Assembly (NCBI GenBank): GCA_033762715.1
Contig: JANRLL010000008.1
Location: 62,001-126,000 of the forward strand
Length of the DNA: 64,000 nucleotides
DNA from: JANRLL01 sp033762715
GTDB taxonomy: Bacteria; Pseudomonadota; Alphaproteobacteria; Rickettsiales; SXRF01
Direction of reading: 5' to 3'
Positions 36,319 to 45,843 of this stretch are shown here, one piece after another. Position 1 is the stretch's first letter, and each line of letters opens with the position of its first letter. The translations under genes and the position numbers were made by a program. Under the pieces are notes generated by a model. That model was not told the DNA's origin and searched no databases. It saw only the letters and a list, made by a program, of their open reading frames with translations.

Positions 36319-37086
36319 ATGAGTAAGCGATATTATATTCTTTTTCTGCTGGTGACGATGATGGCAGCATATACGGCAAGTGAAGCGCAAGCCGCGCTGG
36401 AAGCTCGTCCGCAGCCGGTTGATCATCGCGTGCGCACGGTGGTGTATCAAAGCGATCAGGTCTATAAATTCATGGGGCATTATCGCTTCCAATCCTCGAT
36501 TGAATTTGGCACCGATGAGCAGATCCTGACTATCTCCATGGGGGATTCGACGGCCTGGATGCTCAATCCATCAGGCAATCGTCTGTTCTTAAAACCGTTG
36601 GAGCAAGACGCGACGACGAACATGACGCTGATTACCAACAAGCGTACCTATTTGTTTGAGCTGCATGCGCGTGAGACCGATGACATTGACGATAAAAACA
36701 TGGTCTTTGTCATGCGCTTTATCTATCCCAGCACGGATTCACAAGGTGGCAGCCAATTCTTAGATTCAGTGCCAATACCCGATATTGAGCAAGAACCCGG
36801 CAAATATAATTTCGAGTATACGGTTTCTGGTGAGCAAGAAACGGCGCCGATCCGTATTTTTGACGACGGTGAATTCACTTACTTCCAATTCCGCGATAAA
36901 AATGCGGAAGTACCTGCCTTCTTTATGGTGGATGCGCAAGGCAATGAGTCGCTAATCAACTATCGCACACGCGGTGACTATATCGTCGTTGAGCGTGTGG
37001 CAGATCGTTTCACGCTACGCCATGGCAACGATATTGTCTGTGTATTCAATGAATCGCGTTTGGCGATCAAGAAGGTAAAGGGCTAG
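36319..37086 (+). CDS. virB9: type IV secretion protein VirB9
   Basis: An outer-membrane-complex component of the T4SS. A signal peptide covers residues 1-25 (AQAA cleavage region). VYQSDQVYKFMGHYRFQSSIEF and MVDAQGNESLINYRTRGDYIVVERV match the VirB9/CagX domains. The 255-residue length is typical. It lies 7 bases after virB8. virB10, virB11 and virD4, which usually follow, are absent; gpsA comes next. Confidence 0.94.
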   Translation: MSKRYYILFLLVTMMAAYTASEAQAALEARPQPVDHRVRTVVYQSDQVYKFMGHYRFQSSIEFGTDEQILTISMGDSTAWMLNPSGNRLFLKPLEQDATTNMTLITNKRTYLFELHARETDDIDDKNMVFVMRFIYPSTDSQGGSQFLDSVPIPDIEQEPGKYNFEYTVSGEQETAPIRIFDDGEFTYFQFRDKNAEVPAFFMVDAQGNESLINYRTRGDYIVVERVADRFTLRHGNDIVCVFNESRLAIKKVKG

Positions 37087-37099
37087 TCCTTTAACGCTT

Positions 37100-38125
37100 A
37101 TGCCCAATTCGTTATCTTCCATCCATTCAAACCGATATCGCGTTGGCGTTATTGGTGGCGGTGCGTGGGGCACAGCCCTGGCGGTGTTGGCTAATCGCGC
37201 GGGAAGTTTAGTAACGCTTGCAACTCGCAATTTAAATGTCATTCAGACCATTCAAGAGCGGCGCATCAATGATATTTATTTACCTTCGGTGTTTATCGAT
37301 CCAGCTATTGAGCTGAGTGATAAACTGTCTGATACCTGCCGTGGCGATGTGCTGATTATAGCGGTGCCTTCACACCAGGTGCGCGCAGTATGTATTGCGA
37401 TTTCTGATTCCATCGATAAATCGGTTCCCATCATTGTTGCCAGCAAAGGTATTGAACGTGGCAGCTTGATGTTGATGAGCGAAGTCGTTGAAGCGATTTT
37501 GCCGCATAACATCGTAGGCATTTTATCGGGTCCTAACTTTGCCGACGAAGCCGCACAAGGCCTTCCCGCGGCCACCACTATAGCCAGCCAAGACCAAGCG
37601 CTGGCAGATTTGATGATTTATGCGCTGGGCGGCCGCATGTTTCGCCCGTATTTAAGCGATGACATTGTAGGCACGCAAATTGGCGGCGTGGTGAAAAATG
37701 TTATTGCCATTGCTTGCGGTATCGCGATTGGTAAAAATTTAGGTGAGAATGCGCGGGCTGCGCTGGTCACGCGCGGTTTCACCGAAATGGCACGCCTGGC
37801 TGAAGCCAAGGGCGGAAAATATGAAACCCTCATGGGGCTTTCCGGTTTGGGCGATCTTATTTTGACAGCCGGTAGTCCAAAGTCGCGCAATATGTCTTTT
37901 GGTATGGCCATTGGCCAGGGCAAATCGAAAGACGATATATTAGCCAGCCGTGGCCGCATGGCGACCGAAGGCGTTATTGCTGCCGAATCGGTCAGCAAAT
38001 TGGCGAAGAAAATGTCGGTAGCCATGCCCATTTGCGAGGCGGTATATCGCATATTATATGAGAACGCATCTGTAGATCGTATGATCGCCGAGTTAATGGA
38101 GCGTCCATTCGTGAGCGAGATCTAG
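37100..38125 (+). CDS. gpsA: NAD(P)+-dependent glycerol-3-phosphate dehydrogenase
   Basis: Reduces dihydroxyacetone phosphate to glycerol 3-phosphate for phospholipid synthesis. The Rossmann motif GGGAWGTALA is at about residues 19-28; the family motifs LSGPNFADEAA and GGVVKNVIAIACGI (with the catalytic lysine) are present. The 341-residue length is normal. It lies 13 bases after virB9 and 2 bases before nadA, so it probably shares their transcript. Confidence 0.96.
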   Translation: MPNSLSSIHSNRYRVGVIGGGAWGTALAVLANRAGSLVTLATRNLNVIQTIQERRINDIYLPSVFIDPAIELSDKLSDTCRGDVLIIAVPSHQVRAVCIAISDSIDKSVPIIVASKGIERGSLMLMSEVVEAILPHNIVGILSGPNFADEAAQGLPAATTIASQDQALADLMIYALGGRMFRPYLSDDIVGTQIGGVVKNVIAIACGIAIGKNLGENARAALVTRGFTEMARLAEAKGGKYETLMGLSGLGDLILTAGSPKSRNMSFGMAIGQGKSKDDILASRGRMATEGVIAAESVSKLAKKMSVAMPICEAVYRILYENASVDRMIAELMERPFVSEI

Positions 38126-38127
38126 CC

Positions 38128-39093
38128 ATGTCCGCTTCGTTTAAGCCAACCGATTATGAGGCCGAGATTCATAGACTGCGTACAGAAATGAACGCAGTGA
38201 TTCTGGCTCATTACTACCAGGATGACGACATCCAAGATATTGCCGATTTTGTCGGTGACTCATTAGAGTTGGCGCGTAAAGCAGCGCAGACGAAAGCCGA
38301 TGTGATTGTATTTTGTGGTGTGCGCTTTATGGCCGAAGGCGCCAAAATCCTCAATGCCAATAAGCTGGTGCTGATTCCCGATATGGATGCGGGCTGTTCG
38401 CTGGAAGATTCTTGTCCACCATCGTCATTTGCTGCCTTTAGGGCAAAACACCCTGACCATTTGGTAGTGACCTATATCAACTGCTCGGCCGAGATTAAGG
38501 CGATGTCCGATATTATTGTCACCTCCAGCAATGCTGAGGCGATCATCAATCAATTGTCTAAAGACCAAAAAATTATTTTTGCGCCGGATAAATATCTGGG
38601 TAGCTATCTCAATAAAAAAACAGGGCGCGATATGCTGCTGTGGGATGGCAGCTGTATTGTGCATGAGCGTTTCTCCGAGCAGGAGCTGATCAAATTAAAA
38701 GTGCGCTATCCTGACGCGTTGGTAATTGCACATCCTGAATGTCCGGAGCATTTGCTGCGCCACGCTGTGCATATTGGCTCAACGTCATCTCTGATTAACT
38801 TCAGTGCCGATCATCCGCAGAAAAGTTTTATTGTGCTGACTGAGCCAGGGATTGTGCATGAGATGAAAAAACGCTCACCCGGCAGCGTATTCTATGATGT
38901 GCCTGGCGTTGCAGACGGGGCATGCTTTTCCTGTAATAACTGTCCGTATATGAAACTCAATAACCTTGAAAAGATTTATCGCTGCATGGTTGCGCGTGCT
39001 CCGTCCATTACCTTATCGGATGATTTGATGATCCGTGCGAAGCGGCCGCTCGACCGCATGCTGGAAATGAGCCAGGCCATCGGCCGTAATTAA
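38128..39093 (+). CDS. nadA: quinolinate synthase
   Basis: Condenses iminoaspartate and dihydroxyacetone phosphate to quinolinate in NAD synthesis, using a 4Fe-4S cluster. NAVILAHYYQDDDIQ opens the domain. Cluster cysteines are likely Cys63 (VFCGVRFMAEGAK), one in HPECPEH, and one in the CFSCNNCPYM segment near the C-terminus. The 321-residue length is standard. nadB and nadC are not in the window. The gene converges on the GT4 glycosyltransferase with a 4-base overlap. Confidence 0.95.
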   Translation: MSASFKPTDYEAEIHRLRTEMNAVILAHYYQDDDIQDIADFVGDSLELARKAAQTKADVIVFCGVRFMAEGAKILNANKLVLIPDMDAGCSLEDSCPPSSFAAFRAKHPDHLVVTYINCSAEIKAMSDIIVTSSNAEAIINQLSKDQKIIFAPDKYLGSYLNKKTGRDMLLWDGSCIVHERFSEQELIKLKVRYPDALVIAHPECPEHLLRHAVHIGSTSSLINFSADHPQKSFIVLTEPGIVHEMKKRSPGSVFYDVPGVADGACFSCNNCPYMKLNNLEKIYRCMVARAPSITLSDDLMIRAKRPLDRMLEMSQAIGRN

Positions 39094-40223
39094 CCAGCCA
39101 GCTCTTTATAGACTTTGAGTGTTTCCTGGCACATGCTTTCAAGCGAGAAGCGCTGCGCGTTTTGCACGGCATTCTGGCCAATTTCTTCCAGCAGCTCATC
39201 TGGCGCATTTAAGATATATTCAATACGTTCCGAAAGCGCCTTCACATCACCTGGAGGTACCAGCCAACCGGTAATCTGATCGGCAACCGTCTCCAAGCTG
39301 CCGCCGTGATTGGTTGCAATCACCGGGCGCCCCATAGCCTGCGCCTCTAGCGCCACGCGGCCAAATGCCTCGGGTTCGATAGATGTAGAGATTACCATTT
39401 TGGCAAGCACGTAAGCTTCGACGATATTGCTGGTATGTTTGGCAATACGGATTGAGCCTTCCAGATTATAATGGGTAATGAGCCTTTCTAAATCATGGCG
39501 GAAGGATTCATGCCCTTTATCGTCCCCCAGAATAACGGCGAAGAAATTGCGGTGTGGCAGGGCAGCGAGTGCCTTAATGAGTACGTCTTGGCCTTTCCAT
39601 CGCGTAATGCGGCCTGGACAGAGAATCAGCGGCTTATCTTCAGGCATGTGCCATTCTTTGGTAAGAGTTGCCATGCGCTGTTGTGAATAGTTGGCGCGGT
39701 TAAAGAGCTTTAAATCGACACTGCGCGGGATGATACGCAACTTGGCGGCATCGATTGGGTAGTTCTTTTGAATATGATCGGCGATGAAATGCGAAATGGC
39801 AATGACTCGTTCACCCTTGGTCATCACTGCATTATAACAACGCTTCAGATTATTTTGGATGTTATAGGTGCCATGAAAAGTGGTCATGAAATGAAAAGGC
39901 TGGCGTTTGCGCGCATACCATGCACTCCAAGCCGGCGCGCGCGAACGCACATGCACAATATCCACCCCGCGCTCACGCACAAGCTTGGCAATGCGTTTGC
40001 TGTTTTGCCAGAGGGTAAGGGGATTTTTGGATTGCAGCGGCAATTGGATATGCTCGATACCGGCGCTGGTCAGCTGTACCACCATGTTACCACCTGATGA
40101 TGCAACCAGCGGAACCGCGCCCGCAGCTTTGATCGCCTTTGCGATATCAATAGTGCCACGTTCTACTCCGCCGCTCTTTAAGCTGGGGATTAGTTGTAAA
40201 ATAATAGGGGGCTTGTAATTCAT
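39090..40223 (-). CDS. GT4-family glycosyltransferase
   Basis: A GT-B fold glycosyltransferase of 377 residues from the ATG at 40223 (MNYKPPIILQLIPSL). The frame is open a further 59 codons upstream, but that stretch crosses the divergent hydrolase gene and shows no domain. LKSGGVERGTIDIA (N-domain), ILCPGRITRWKGQDVLIKAL and the E-x7-E motif region EPEAFGRVALEAQAMGRPVIAT are typical of GT4. It probably adds a sugar to lipopolysaccharide or an exopolysaccharide; the substrate is unknown. Confidence 0.9.
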   Translation of the reverse strand: MNYKPPIILQLIPSLKSGGVERGTIDIAKAIKAAGAVPLVASSGGNMVVQLTSAGIEHIQLPLQSKNPLTLWQNSKRIAKLVRERGVDIVHVRSRAPAWSAWYARKRQPFHFMTTFHGTYNIQNNLKRCYNAVMTKGERVIAISHFIADHIQKNYPIDAAKLRIIPRSVDLKLFNRANYSQQRMATLTKEWHMPEDKPLILCPGRITRWKGQDVLIKALAALPHRNFFAVILGDDKGHESFRHDLERLITHYNLEGSIRIAKHTSNIVEAYVLAKMVISTSIEPEAFGRVALEAQAMGRPVIATNHGGSLETVADQITGWLVPPGDVKALSERIEYILNAPDELLEEIGQNAVQNAQRFSLESMCQETLKVYKELAG

Positions 40224-40263
40224 GATAATCAATGCGTTTATGTTGGAATGACAAAAAACAATT

Positions 40264-41025
40264 GTGATGCTTATGTCAACCGCTTCTGTCTTATCGCTAC
40301 CGGATAACCGTCGAATTGCATATTGTGTGACCGGTGAGCAATTGCCGGCGGTGATTTTCTTCACCGGCTTTAAATCCGATATGTCCGGTTCAAAGGCCAT
40401 GGCGCTGCAGCAATTTTGCGAAACGCGCGGTCAACGTTTTATCCGTTTTGACTATACAGGCCACGGCGAGTCGTCTGGCCAGTTTATCGAAGGTACCATT
40501 GGCAGCTGGGCGCAAGATGCGGCTGATGTGCTCGAGCAACTGGGCAGTGCGCAAAATATTTTAGTGGGCTCGAGCATGGGCGCTTGGATCGCCATGCTGC
40601 TTGCGCAACAAAATCCGCAGCGTGTCGCTGGCTTTGTAGGCATTGCCAGTGCGCCGGATTTTACCGAAGAGCTTATTTGGCAGCGTCTAAATGATACACA
40701 AAAGGCAGAGCTATTGGAAAAGGGCGTGTTCTATGCACCATCTTGCTATGGCGAAGAACCCTATCCCATCACCCAGCGTTTAATCGAAGAAGCGAGGGCG
40801 CATTTATTGCTCAATCGTTCTATTGCGATAGAAGCGCCGGTTCGCTTGATTCACGGCACGCAGGACGAAGATGTGCCTTGGCAGCATTCGGTGCGCTTAA
40901 TGGAGCAGCTCAGCTCACGTGATGTTCGCCTACAGCTTATAAAGGATGGTAATCACCGCTTAAGTGAGCCAGCCCATTTACAAACATTATGTTCCACGCT
41001 AGAAGACCTTCTAGATCGTAAGTAG
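40264..41025 (+). CDS. alpha/beta hydrolase (ABHD10-like)
   Basis: A 253-residue hydrolase. [15 protein letters not shown], the nucleophile elbow GSSMGAW, the acid in HGTQDEDVP and the histidine in DGNHRLS give a full Ser-Asp-His triad. The layout resembles ABHD10/carboxylesterase-like proteins common in alphaproteobacteria. It starts at GTG 40264 or ATG 40267/40273. serC follows after 8 bases. Confidence 0.87.
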   Translation: MMLMSTASVLSLPDNRRIAYCVTGEQLPAVIFFTGFKSDMSGSKAMALQQFCETRGQRFIRFDYTGHGESSGQFIEGTIGSWAQDAADVLEQLGSAQNILVGSSMGAWIAMLLAQQNPQRVAGFVGIASAPDFTEELIWQRLNDTQKAELLEKGVFYAPSCYGEEPYPITQRLIEEARAHLLLNRSIAIEAPVRLIHGTQDEDVPWQHSVRLMEQLSSRDVRLQLIKDGNHRLSEPAHLQTLCSTLEDLLDRK

Positions 41026-41033
41026 GAGTATTC

Positions 41034-42197
41034 ATGAAACCCACCCAAAAACCCAATAATCCTTGTTTTTCTTCTGGCCCATGCGCAAAGCGCCCTGGCT
41101 GGTCGTTGGATGCGTTGAAAGATGCAGCCGTTGGCCGCTCGCACCGTGCAAAGCTTGGCAAAAACAAATTGGCCGATGTGATTGAGCGCAGCAAAAAAAT
41201 TCTGGGTATGCCGGAAGGCTATCTATTGGGTGTGGTACCGGCGTCTGATACCGGTGCGATCGAGATGGCGTTATGGTCTATGTTGGGCGCCAGGGGCGTT
41301 GATATTTTCGCTTGGGAAAGCTTCGGCTCCACCTGGGCATCGGATGCAAAAAACCAGCTAAAGATCAAAGATTTGAATGTCTATAAGGCTGAGTATGGTC
41401 AGTTGCCTGACTTAAAGAAGGCCGATTGGTCGCGCGACGTGGTGTTCACCTGGAATGGCACGACGTCGGGGGTAAGGGTACCCAACGGTGACTGGATTGC
41501 AAGCGACCGCCAAGGGCTCGCTATTTGCGATGCAACCTCAGCCGTATTTGCGATGCCGGTTGCCTGGGACAAGCTCGATGTAGTCACGTGGTCCTGGCAG
41601 AAGGTGTTAGGCGGTGAGGCGGCACACGGTATGATTGCACTCAGCCCGCGCGCCGTAGAGCGCCTGCAAAGCTATACGCCAGCTTGGCCTTTACCTAAGA
41701 TCTTCCAGATGAGCAAAGGCGGTAAATTAATTGATGGCATTTTCAAAGGTGAAACCATCAATACCCCGTCGATGATTTGCGTTGAAGACGCGTTGGATGG
41801 GCTGAAATGGAGCGAGAGCCTAGGTGGCTTATCTGCATTGATTAAGCGCTCGGAAGCGAATTTGAAAGCGGTGGAAGCGTGGGTTGCTAAAACCCCGTGG
41901 GTTGGGTTTTTGGCTGAAGACGCAGCGTCACGTTCCTGCACCTCGATTTGTTTGAAAATCACCGATCCGTGGTTTACGGCCTTAAGCCCTGAAGCACAGG
42001 CAGAAGCAGCGAAGAAAATTGGCTCGCTGTTGGAAAAAGAAACCGTGGCCTATGATATTGGCGCGTATCGCGATGCCCCTCCAGGCTTGCGCCTATGGGG
42101 TGGTGCGACTGTTGAGACATCCGATCTGGAAGCGCTCTTTCCCTGGCTGGATTGGGCTTGGGCCGAAGTGAAATCTAACGCTGCAAAGGCGGCTTAG
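41034..42197 (+). CDS. serC: phosphoserine aminotransferase
   Basis: A PLP enzyme converting 3-phosphohydroxypyruvate to phosphoserine. [13 protein letters not shown] and the PLP-lysine segment [15 protein letters not shown] match the alphaproteobacterial/archaeal-type SerC; 387 residues. It has a strong ribosome-binding site (TAGGAG). The next step upstream in the pathway, serA, lies 1.4 kb downstream beyond an inserted membrane-protein gene. Confidence 0.95.
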   Translation: MKPTQKPNNPCFSSGPCAKRPGWSLDALKDAAVGRSHRAKLGKNKLADVIERSKKILGMPEGYLLGVVPASDTGAIEMALWSMLGARGVDIFAWESFGSTWASDAKNQLKIKDLNVYKAEYGQLPDLKKADWSRDVVFTWNGTTSGVRVPNGDWIASDRQGLAICDATSAVFAMPVAWDKLDVVTWSWQKVLGGEAAHGMIALSPRAVERLQSYTPAWPLPKIFQMSKGGKLIDGIFKGETINTPSMICVEDALDGLKWSESLGGLSALIKRSEANLKAVEAWVAKTPWVGFLAEDAASRSCTSICLKITDPWFTALSPEAQAEAAKKIGSLLEKETVAYDIGAYRDAPPGLRLWGGATVETSDLEALFPWLDWAWAEVKSNAAKAA

Positions 42198-43565
42198 TTG
42201 CTGTATTTAGGATTATGGCTGCCGATTTTTGCAGCTGTAATATATACAGCGCGTCGGTGTGGCTGGGATAGGGCGACCTTACTCGGCCTGCTTGCGGCCT
42301 TATCCTTTTATTATTTTCACTTCTATAGCAGTGATTTTCTGGCCTTCGCACCGGACGTGCTAAGCCACACCGGCTATATTGAATTCATCGCCAAACAAGA
42401 CCGCATTCCGGCGCCCAATGAGCGCGATTCTGGCGCTTCTTACCATTCACCGGTCTTTTATGTAGCCGCGGCCGCGCTTTATAAATTAGCCAGCTTAACC
42501 GATGCGCGTGATCCGCTCGACGCTACGCGCCATATTGCCGTCATGCTCTATATGATTTTTATCATGACAGCAGTGGCGCTACTTCGCTGCGTATTTAATC
42601 CGGCGACACCTGCCTATCGCATGGCGCTCATGCTGCTGTTGTTCTGGCCGGTGGGGGTGGCGATTAGTGGCCGGCTTCATTGTGACCTACTCTTATATGT
42701 AGGCCAAATGGGTTGCATTTACTATTTAAGCCGCTGGGTGCTGGAGCAAAAAACGCCGTTGCTGGGCAATGCTTTCTTATGTGTTGCCATCGCCTGTTTG
42801 GGCAAATCATCGGCAGTGGTGTTTTTTATCCTGACGTTATTAGTGTGGGCAGCAAGTGTGCTGCTGTTGCATAAGCGAAAAAAAATACTCTTCTCCCCCC
42901 GCGTGTTGGCTAGTGCGATTATCGCATTCCTATGCCTGAGTTGGGTGCAGCAGCGTAACTCGGTGCTAAATTGGTCGCAAACGGTGGAGCCTAATACATC
43001 GGCAAATACGCTTGCCCATATGTTCTTAAGCTTCAATCCGCTCTTGTTTATGGAAGAAACCATCATCAACCAGCATCAAGGCGAAAGCCAAATTCGTTTC
43101 TGGCATTGGTTCCTGCGCAGCATGATCTTGGGTGATTTTATTGGTTGGCATGCGCTGAGCATCGTCTTTGCCTTTGGTGCAGTATGGCTTAGCATGCTGG
43201 CTTATGTACTGGTTAGCACGCTGTTGGCCAAGCAGATGACGGCTTCTGAGAAGCGCCTAGCGCCGCTACTTATCTTTATTGCCGGTTCCATGGTCGCCTC
43301 GCTTATCTGGATGCGTTATGTCCAGCCAGGCAATCCAGGGCTTGCCGATGCGCGCTATATACATCCCATTATTGTATTATTCGCGATTTTCTATGGAAAG
43401 ACCCTGGAGTGGCATCAAAGATGCGGACGAATCCGTTGGTTGCAGGTGGGTACTGGACTAGCATATGGCTTTGTTTTCCTCACATTTTGCTTATTTATCG
43501 CTCAGCATCTGATTTTTAGCAAAGTCTATGAAGGTGGATTGCTCGGACAGCTAAATTTGTTCTAG
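42198..43565 (+). CDS. polytopic membrane protein, GT39/DUF2142-like
   Basis: A 455-residue protein with about ten to eleven membrane helices. After the first two helices, the loop SSDFLAFAPDVLSHTGYIEFI contains acidic residues and is followed by DSGASYHSPVFYVAAAALY. This is the same kind of loop-plus-YxSPxxY layout as GT-C glycosyltransferases. It starts with TTG directly after the serC stop (no spacer) and lies between serC and serA, so it may be translated by coupling. The function is unproven. Confidence 0.7.
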   Translation: MLYLGLWLPIFAAVIYTARRCGWDRATLLGLLAALSFYYFHFYSSDFLAFAPDVLSHTGYIEFIAKQDRIPAPNERDSGASYHSPVFYVAAAALYKLASLTDARDPLDATRHIAVMLYMIFIMTAVALLRCVFNPATPAYRMALMLLLFWPVGVAISGRLHCDLLLYVGQMGCIYYLSRWVLEQKTPLLGNAFLCVAIACLGKSSAVVFFILTLLVWAASVLLLHKRKKILFSPRVLASAIIAFLCLSWVQQRNSVLNWSQTVEPNTSANTLAHMFLSFNPLLFMEETIINQHQGESQIRFWHWFLRSMILGDFIGWHALSIVFAFGAVWLSMLAYVLVSTLLAKQMTASEKRLAPLLIFIAGSMVASLIWMRYVQPGNPGLADARYIHPIIVLFAIFYGKTLEWHQRCGRIRWLQVGTGLAYGFVFLTFCLFIAQHLIFSKVYEGGLLGQLNLF

Positions 43566-43629
43566 AATTTTCGCCGCTGGCGGCTATAACGTCTGCATCA
43601 TCCATTGACTCCATCATTTAGAGGACCGC

Positions 43630-45204
43630 ATGCCTAAAGTACTTATCGCCGATAAACTAAGCCCACAAGCCATTGATATTTTTAAACAACGCGGCGTAGA
43701 TGCGGATGTTAAAACAGGCTTGCCGGCAGAAGAGCTGCTGAAAATCGTGGGCGAGTATGACGGTATTGCCGTGCGTTCAGCGACGAAAATAACTGCTGAT
43801 GTACTGAAAGCAGCCAAAAAGCTGAAAGTAGTTGGTCGTGCGGGTATTGGCGTAGATAACGTCGATGTGCCTGCTGCCACGACTCATGGCGTAGTCGTGA
43901 TGAATACGCCGTTTGGCAATTCGGTGACGACGGCTGAACACGCGCTCTCGCTGATGATGAGCTTGGCGCGTCAAATTCCGCAAGCCAATGCATCGACCCA
44001 TGCTGGCAAATGGGAAAAGAATGCATTTATGGGTGTTGAGCTTGCAGGAAAAACGCTGGGCTTGATCGGCTGCGGCAATATTGGCTCGATTGTAGCTGAC
44101 CGTGCGCAAGGCCTGAAAATGAAGGTGATTGCTTATGATCCATATCTGTCTAAAGAGCGCGCTGATACGATTCATGTTGAGAAGGTAGAACTTGATTCAC
44201 TCTTTGAACGCGCTGATTTTATCAGTCTGCATACGCCATTGACCGATACGACGCGCAACATTGTCAATAAAAATACCATCGCCATGTGCAAGAAAGGCGT
44301 GCGTATCATTAACTGCGCGCGCGGCGGTTTGGTGAATGAGGCCGATCTGAAAACAGCGATTGAATCAGGCCATGTAGCCGGTGCAGCGCTGGACGTATTT
44401 GAAGAAGAACCCGCTAAACAAAACGTCTTGTTTGGCATGCCGCAAGTCATATGCACGCCGCATTTGGGGGCTTCGACTAATGAAGCGCAGGAAAATGTCG
44501 CCGTACAGGTCGCCGAGCAAATGGCTGATTACCTCACCAGCGGTGCGGTGAGCAATGCGCTCAATATTCCGTCCATGTCAGCGGAAGATGCAGCAAAATT
44601 AAAACCGTATTTGTTACTTGCGGATCAACTTGGAGGATTTGCCGGTCAATTGACAGAAACTGGCTTGAAAGAAGTCAAAATCGAATATGAAGGCTCAGCG
44701 GCAAAACTCAATACCAAGCCTTTGAATGCAGTGGCCTTGAAAGGATTGCTCGCGCCATTAGTAGCAGGCGTTAATATGGTTAACGCGCCAGTGATTGCTA
44801 AAGAACGAGGCATTAATGTTAGCAGCACGAATCATGATCGCACCAGCGATTACAACACGGTGATCCGCATAACGGTCGTAACCGAAAAACGTACACGTAC
44901 CGTATCGGGCACTTTATTTGCTGATAAGCCGCGCATCGTTGAAGTAAACGGTATTAAGCTTGAAGCTGGCCTTGGTAAATCTATGCTCTATGTGAACAAC
45001 GATGACAAACCTGGCTTTATCGGTGGTCTTGGCAGCTTGTTAGGAAAAGCAGGAGTGAATATTGCCTATTTCCATCTAGGCCGTAATGAAGTAGGCGGCG
45101 AAGCGGTAGCACTTGTAGAAGTGGATGGCAATGTATCGCCCGAAACACTGGCTGAAATTGGTAAACTCTCCAGCGTGAAGCAAGTGAAGCTGCTAAGTTT
45201 CTAA
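43630..45204 (+). CDS. serA: D-3-phosphoglycerate dehydrogenase
   Basis: Oxidises 3-phosphoglycerate, the first step of serine synthesis. The 524 residues form the long type: substrate and NAD-binding domains (GLIGCGNIGSIVADRAQG; NCARGGLVNE with the catalytic arginine; CTPHLGAST with the histidine), then an intervening domain (about 320-440) and an ACT domain (about 445-524). It has a ribosome-binding site (TAGAGGA) and its own 64-base upstream region, with a small GCCG/CGGC hairpin. Confidence 0.97.
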   Translation: MPKVLIADKLSPQAIDIFKQRGVDADVKTGLPAEELLKIVGEYDGIAVRSATKITADVLKAAKKLKVVGRAGIGVDNVDVPAATTHGVVVMNTPFGNSVTTAEHALSLMMSLARQIPQANASTHAGKWEKNAFMGVELAGKTLGLIGCGNIGSIVADRAQGLKMKVIAYDPYLSKERADTIHVEKVELDSLFERADFISLHTPLTDTTRNIVNKNTIAMCKKGVRIINCARGGLVNEADLKTAIESGHVAGAALDVFEEEPAKQNVLFGMPQVICTPHLGASTNEAQENVAVQVAEQMADYLTSGAVSNALNIPSMSAEDAAKLKPYLLLADQLGGFAGQLTETGLKEVKIEYEGSAAKLNTKPLNAVALKGLLAPLVAGVNMVNAPVIAKERGINVSSTNHDRTSDYNTVIRITVVTEKRTRTVSGTLFADKPRIVEVNGIKLEAGLGKSMLYVNNDDKPGFIGGLGSLLGKAGVNIAYFHLGRNEVGGEAVALVEVDGNVSPETLAEIGKLSSVKQVKLLSF

Positions 45205-45224
45205 ACGCAGGAAAAATGCAGGCA

Positions 45225-45261
45225 TAAAAAAAGGGGCTTCGATTGAAGCCCCTTATTTTTA
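45225..45261. terminator. bidirectional rho-independent terminator
   Basis: A perfect 10-base stem (AAGGGGCTTC / GAAGCCCCTT) around GATT, flanked by A7 before and ATTTTTATTT after. It separates serA from the convergent histone-like gene. Confidence 0.9.
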
Positions 45262-45272
45262 TTTCCGATCAA

Positions 45273-45476
45273 TTAGAGGCGGATCGGGGTAACTTTTTTA
45301 GCCGCAGCGGCTTTAGCAAGAATGCTCAGGCCAGCTTTCGGTTTTTTAGCAGCAGATTTTTTAGCTGCTTTTTTAGCAGGTTTTTTAGCTACTTTTTTAA
45401 CAGCTTTTTTAGCAGCTACTTTTTTAACAGCTTTTTTCGCTGCTGGTTTTTTAGCAGCTTTTTTCTTAACAGCCAT
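45273..45476 (-). CDS. histone H1-like lysine/alanine-rich protein
   Basis: A 67-residue, highly basic protein built of AAKKPAAKKAVKK-type repeats (residues 2-47), with a short non-repetitive end (LSILAKAAAAKKVTPIRL). It resembles the C-terminal tail of histone H1 and bacterial H1-like proteins, so a DNA-condensing role is likely by analogy. The DNA is a run of TTTTTTAGC-like repeats, which can make repeat number variable. The ATG has a good ribosome-binding site (TGGAG). Confidence 0.85.
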   Translation of the reverse strand: MAVKKKAAKKPAAKKAVKKVAAKKAVKKVAKKPAKKAAKKSAAKKPKAGLSILAKAAAAKKVTPIRL

Positions 45477-45843
45477 GGTTAGTCTCCATTAAACAAGTTA
45501 CATATTCAACGTGCGACCATCGCTCGCGAATACTTAAACACATATATACCCTAAAATATGAATTTTCTATTAACGAGATAAGTAGCCTTCAGGACGCACT
45601 GTACGTTAGTGGGAACTGATACGCGCAAAAAATTCCGTACACGAAATGATTATGAAATATGAAAAACAGCTCTCACTCTTTATTTGTAAAGTTTCGAATG
45701 CGGAATGAGTAAAATTTGTTTCAAATAAAACTATGCATGACACAAAGCAGGTATCAATATTTTTTCATTACGAGTGTGATATAAAAAACACAATTTATGC
45801 TCTTGTACTGTGACTAGACGCTATCACAACAACGCATTATGAT
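45477..45843. other. AT-rich intergenic region without a recognised gene
   Basis: 367 bases between the histone-like gene (minus) and the LapG-like gene (plus). It must contain the divergent promoters of both. I see no convincing -35/-10 pair, tRNA or terminator. Short A/T runs and imperfect repeats are common. A small RNA cannot be excluded. Confidence 0.6.

Noticed and set aside
40224..40400. 59-codon N-terminal extension of the GT4 glycosyltransferase
   Set aside because: It runs antisense into the divergent hydrolase gene; the GT-B fold begins just after the ATG at 40223.
45300..45476. Regular TTTTTTAGC-like units as a possible CRISPR or intergenic repeat
   Set aside because: They are the codons of the Ala-Lys repeats of the histone-like protein, with no unique spacers.
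45803..45827. TTGTAC and TATCAC before the LapG-like gene as a promoter
   Set aside because: The spacer is only 13 bases, too short for sigma-70.
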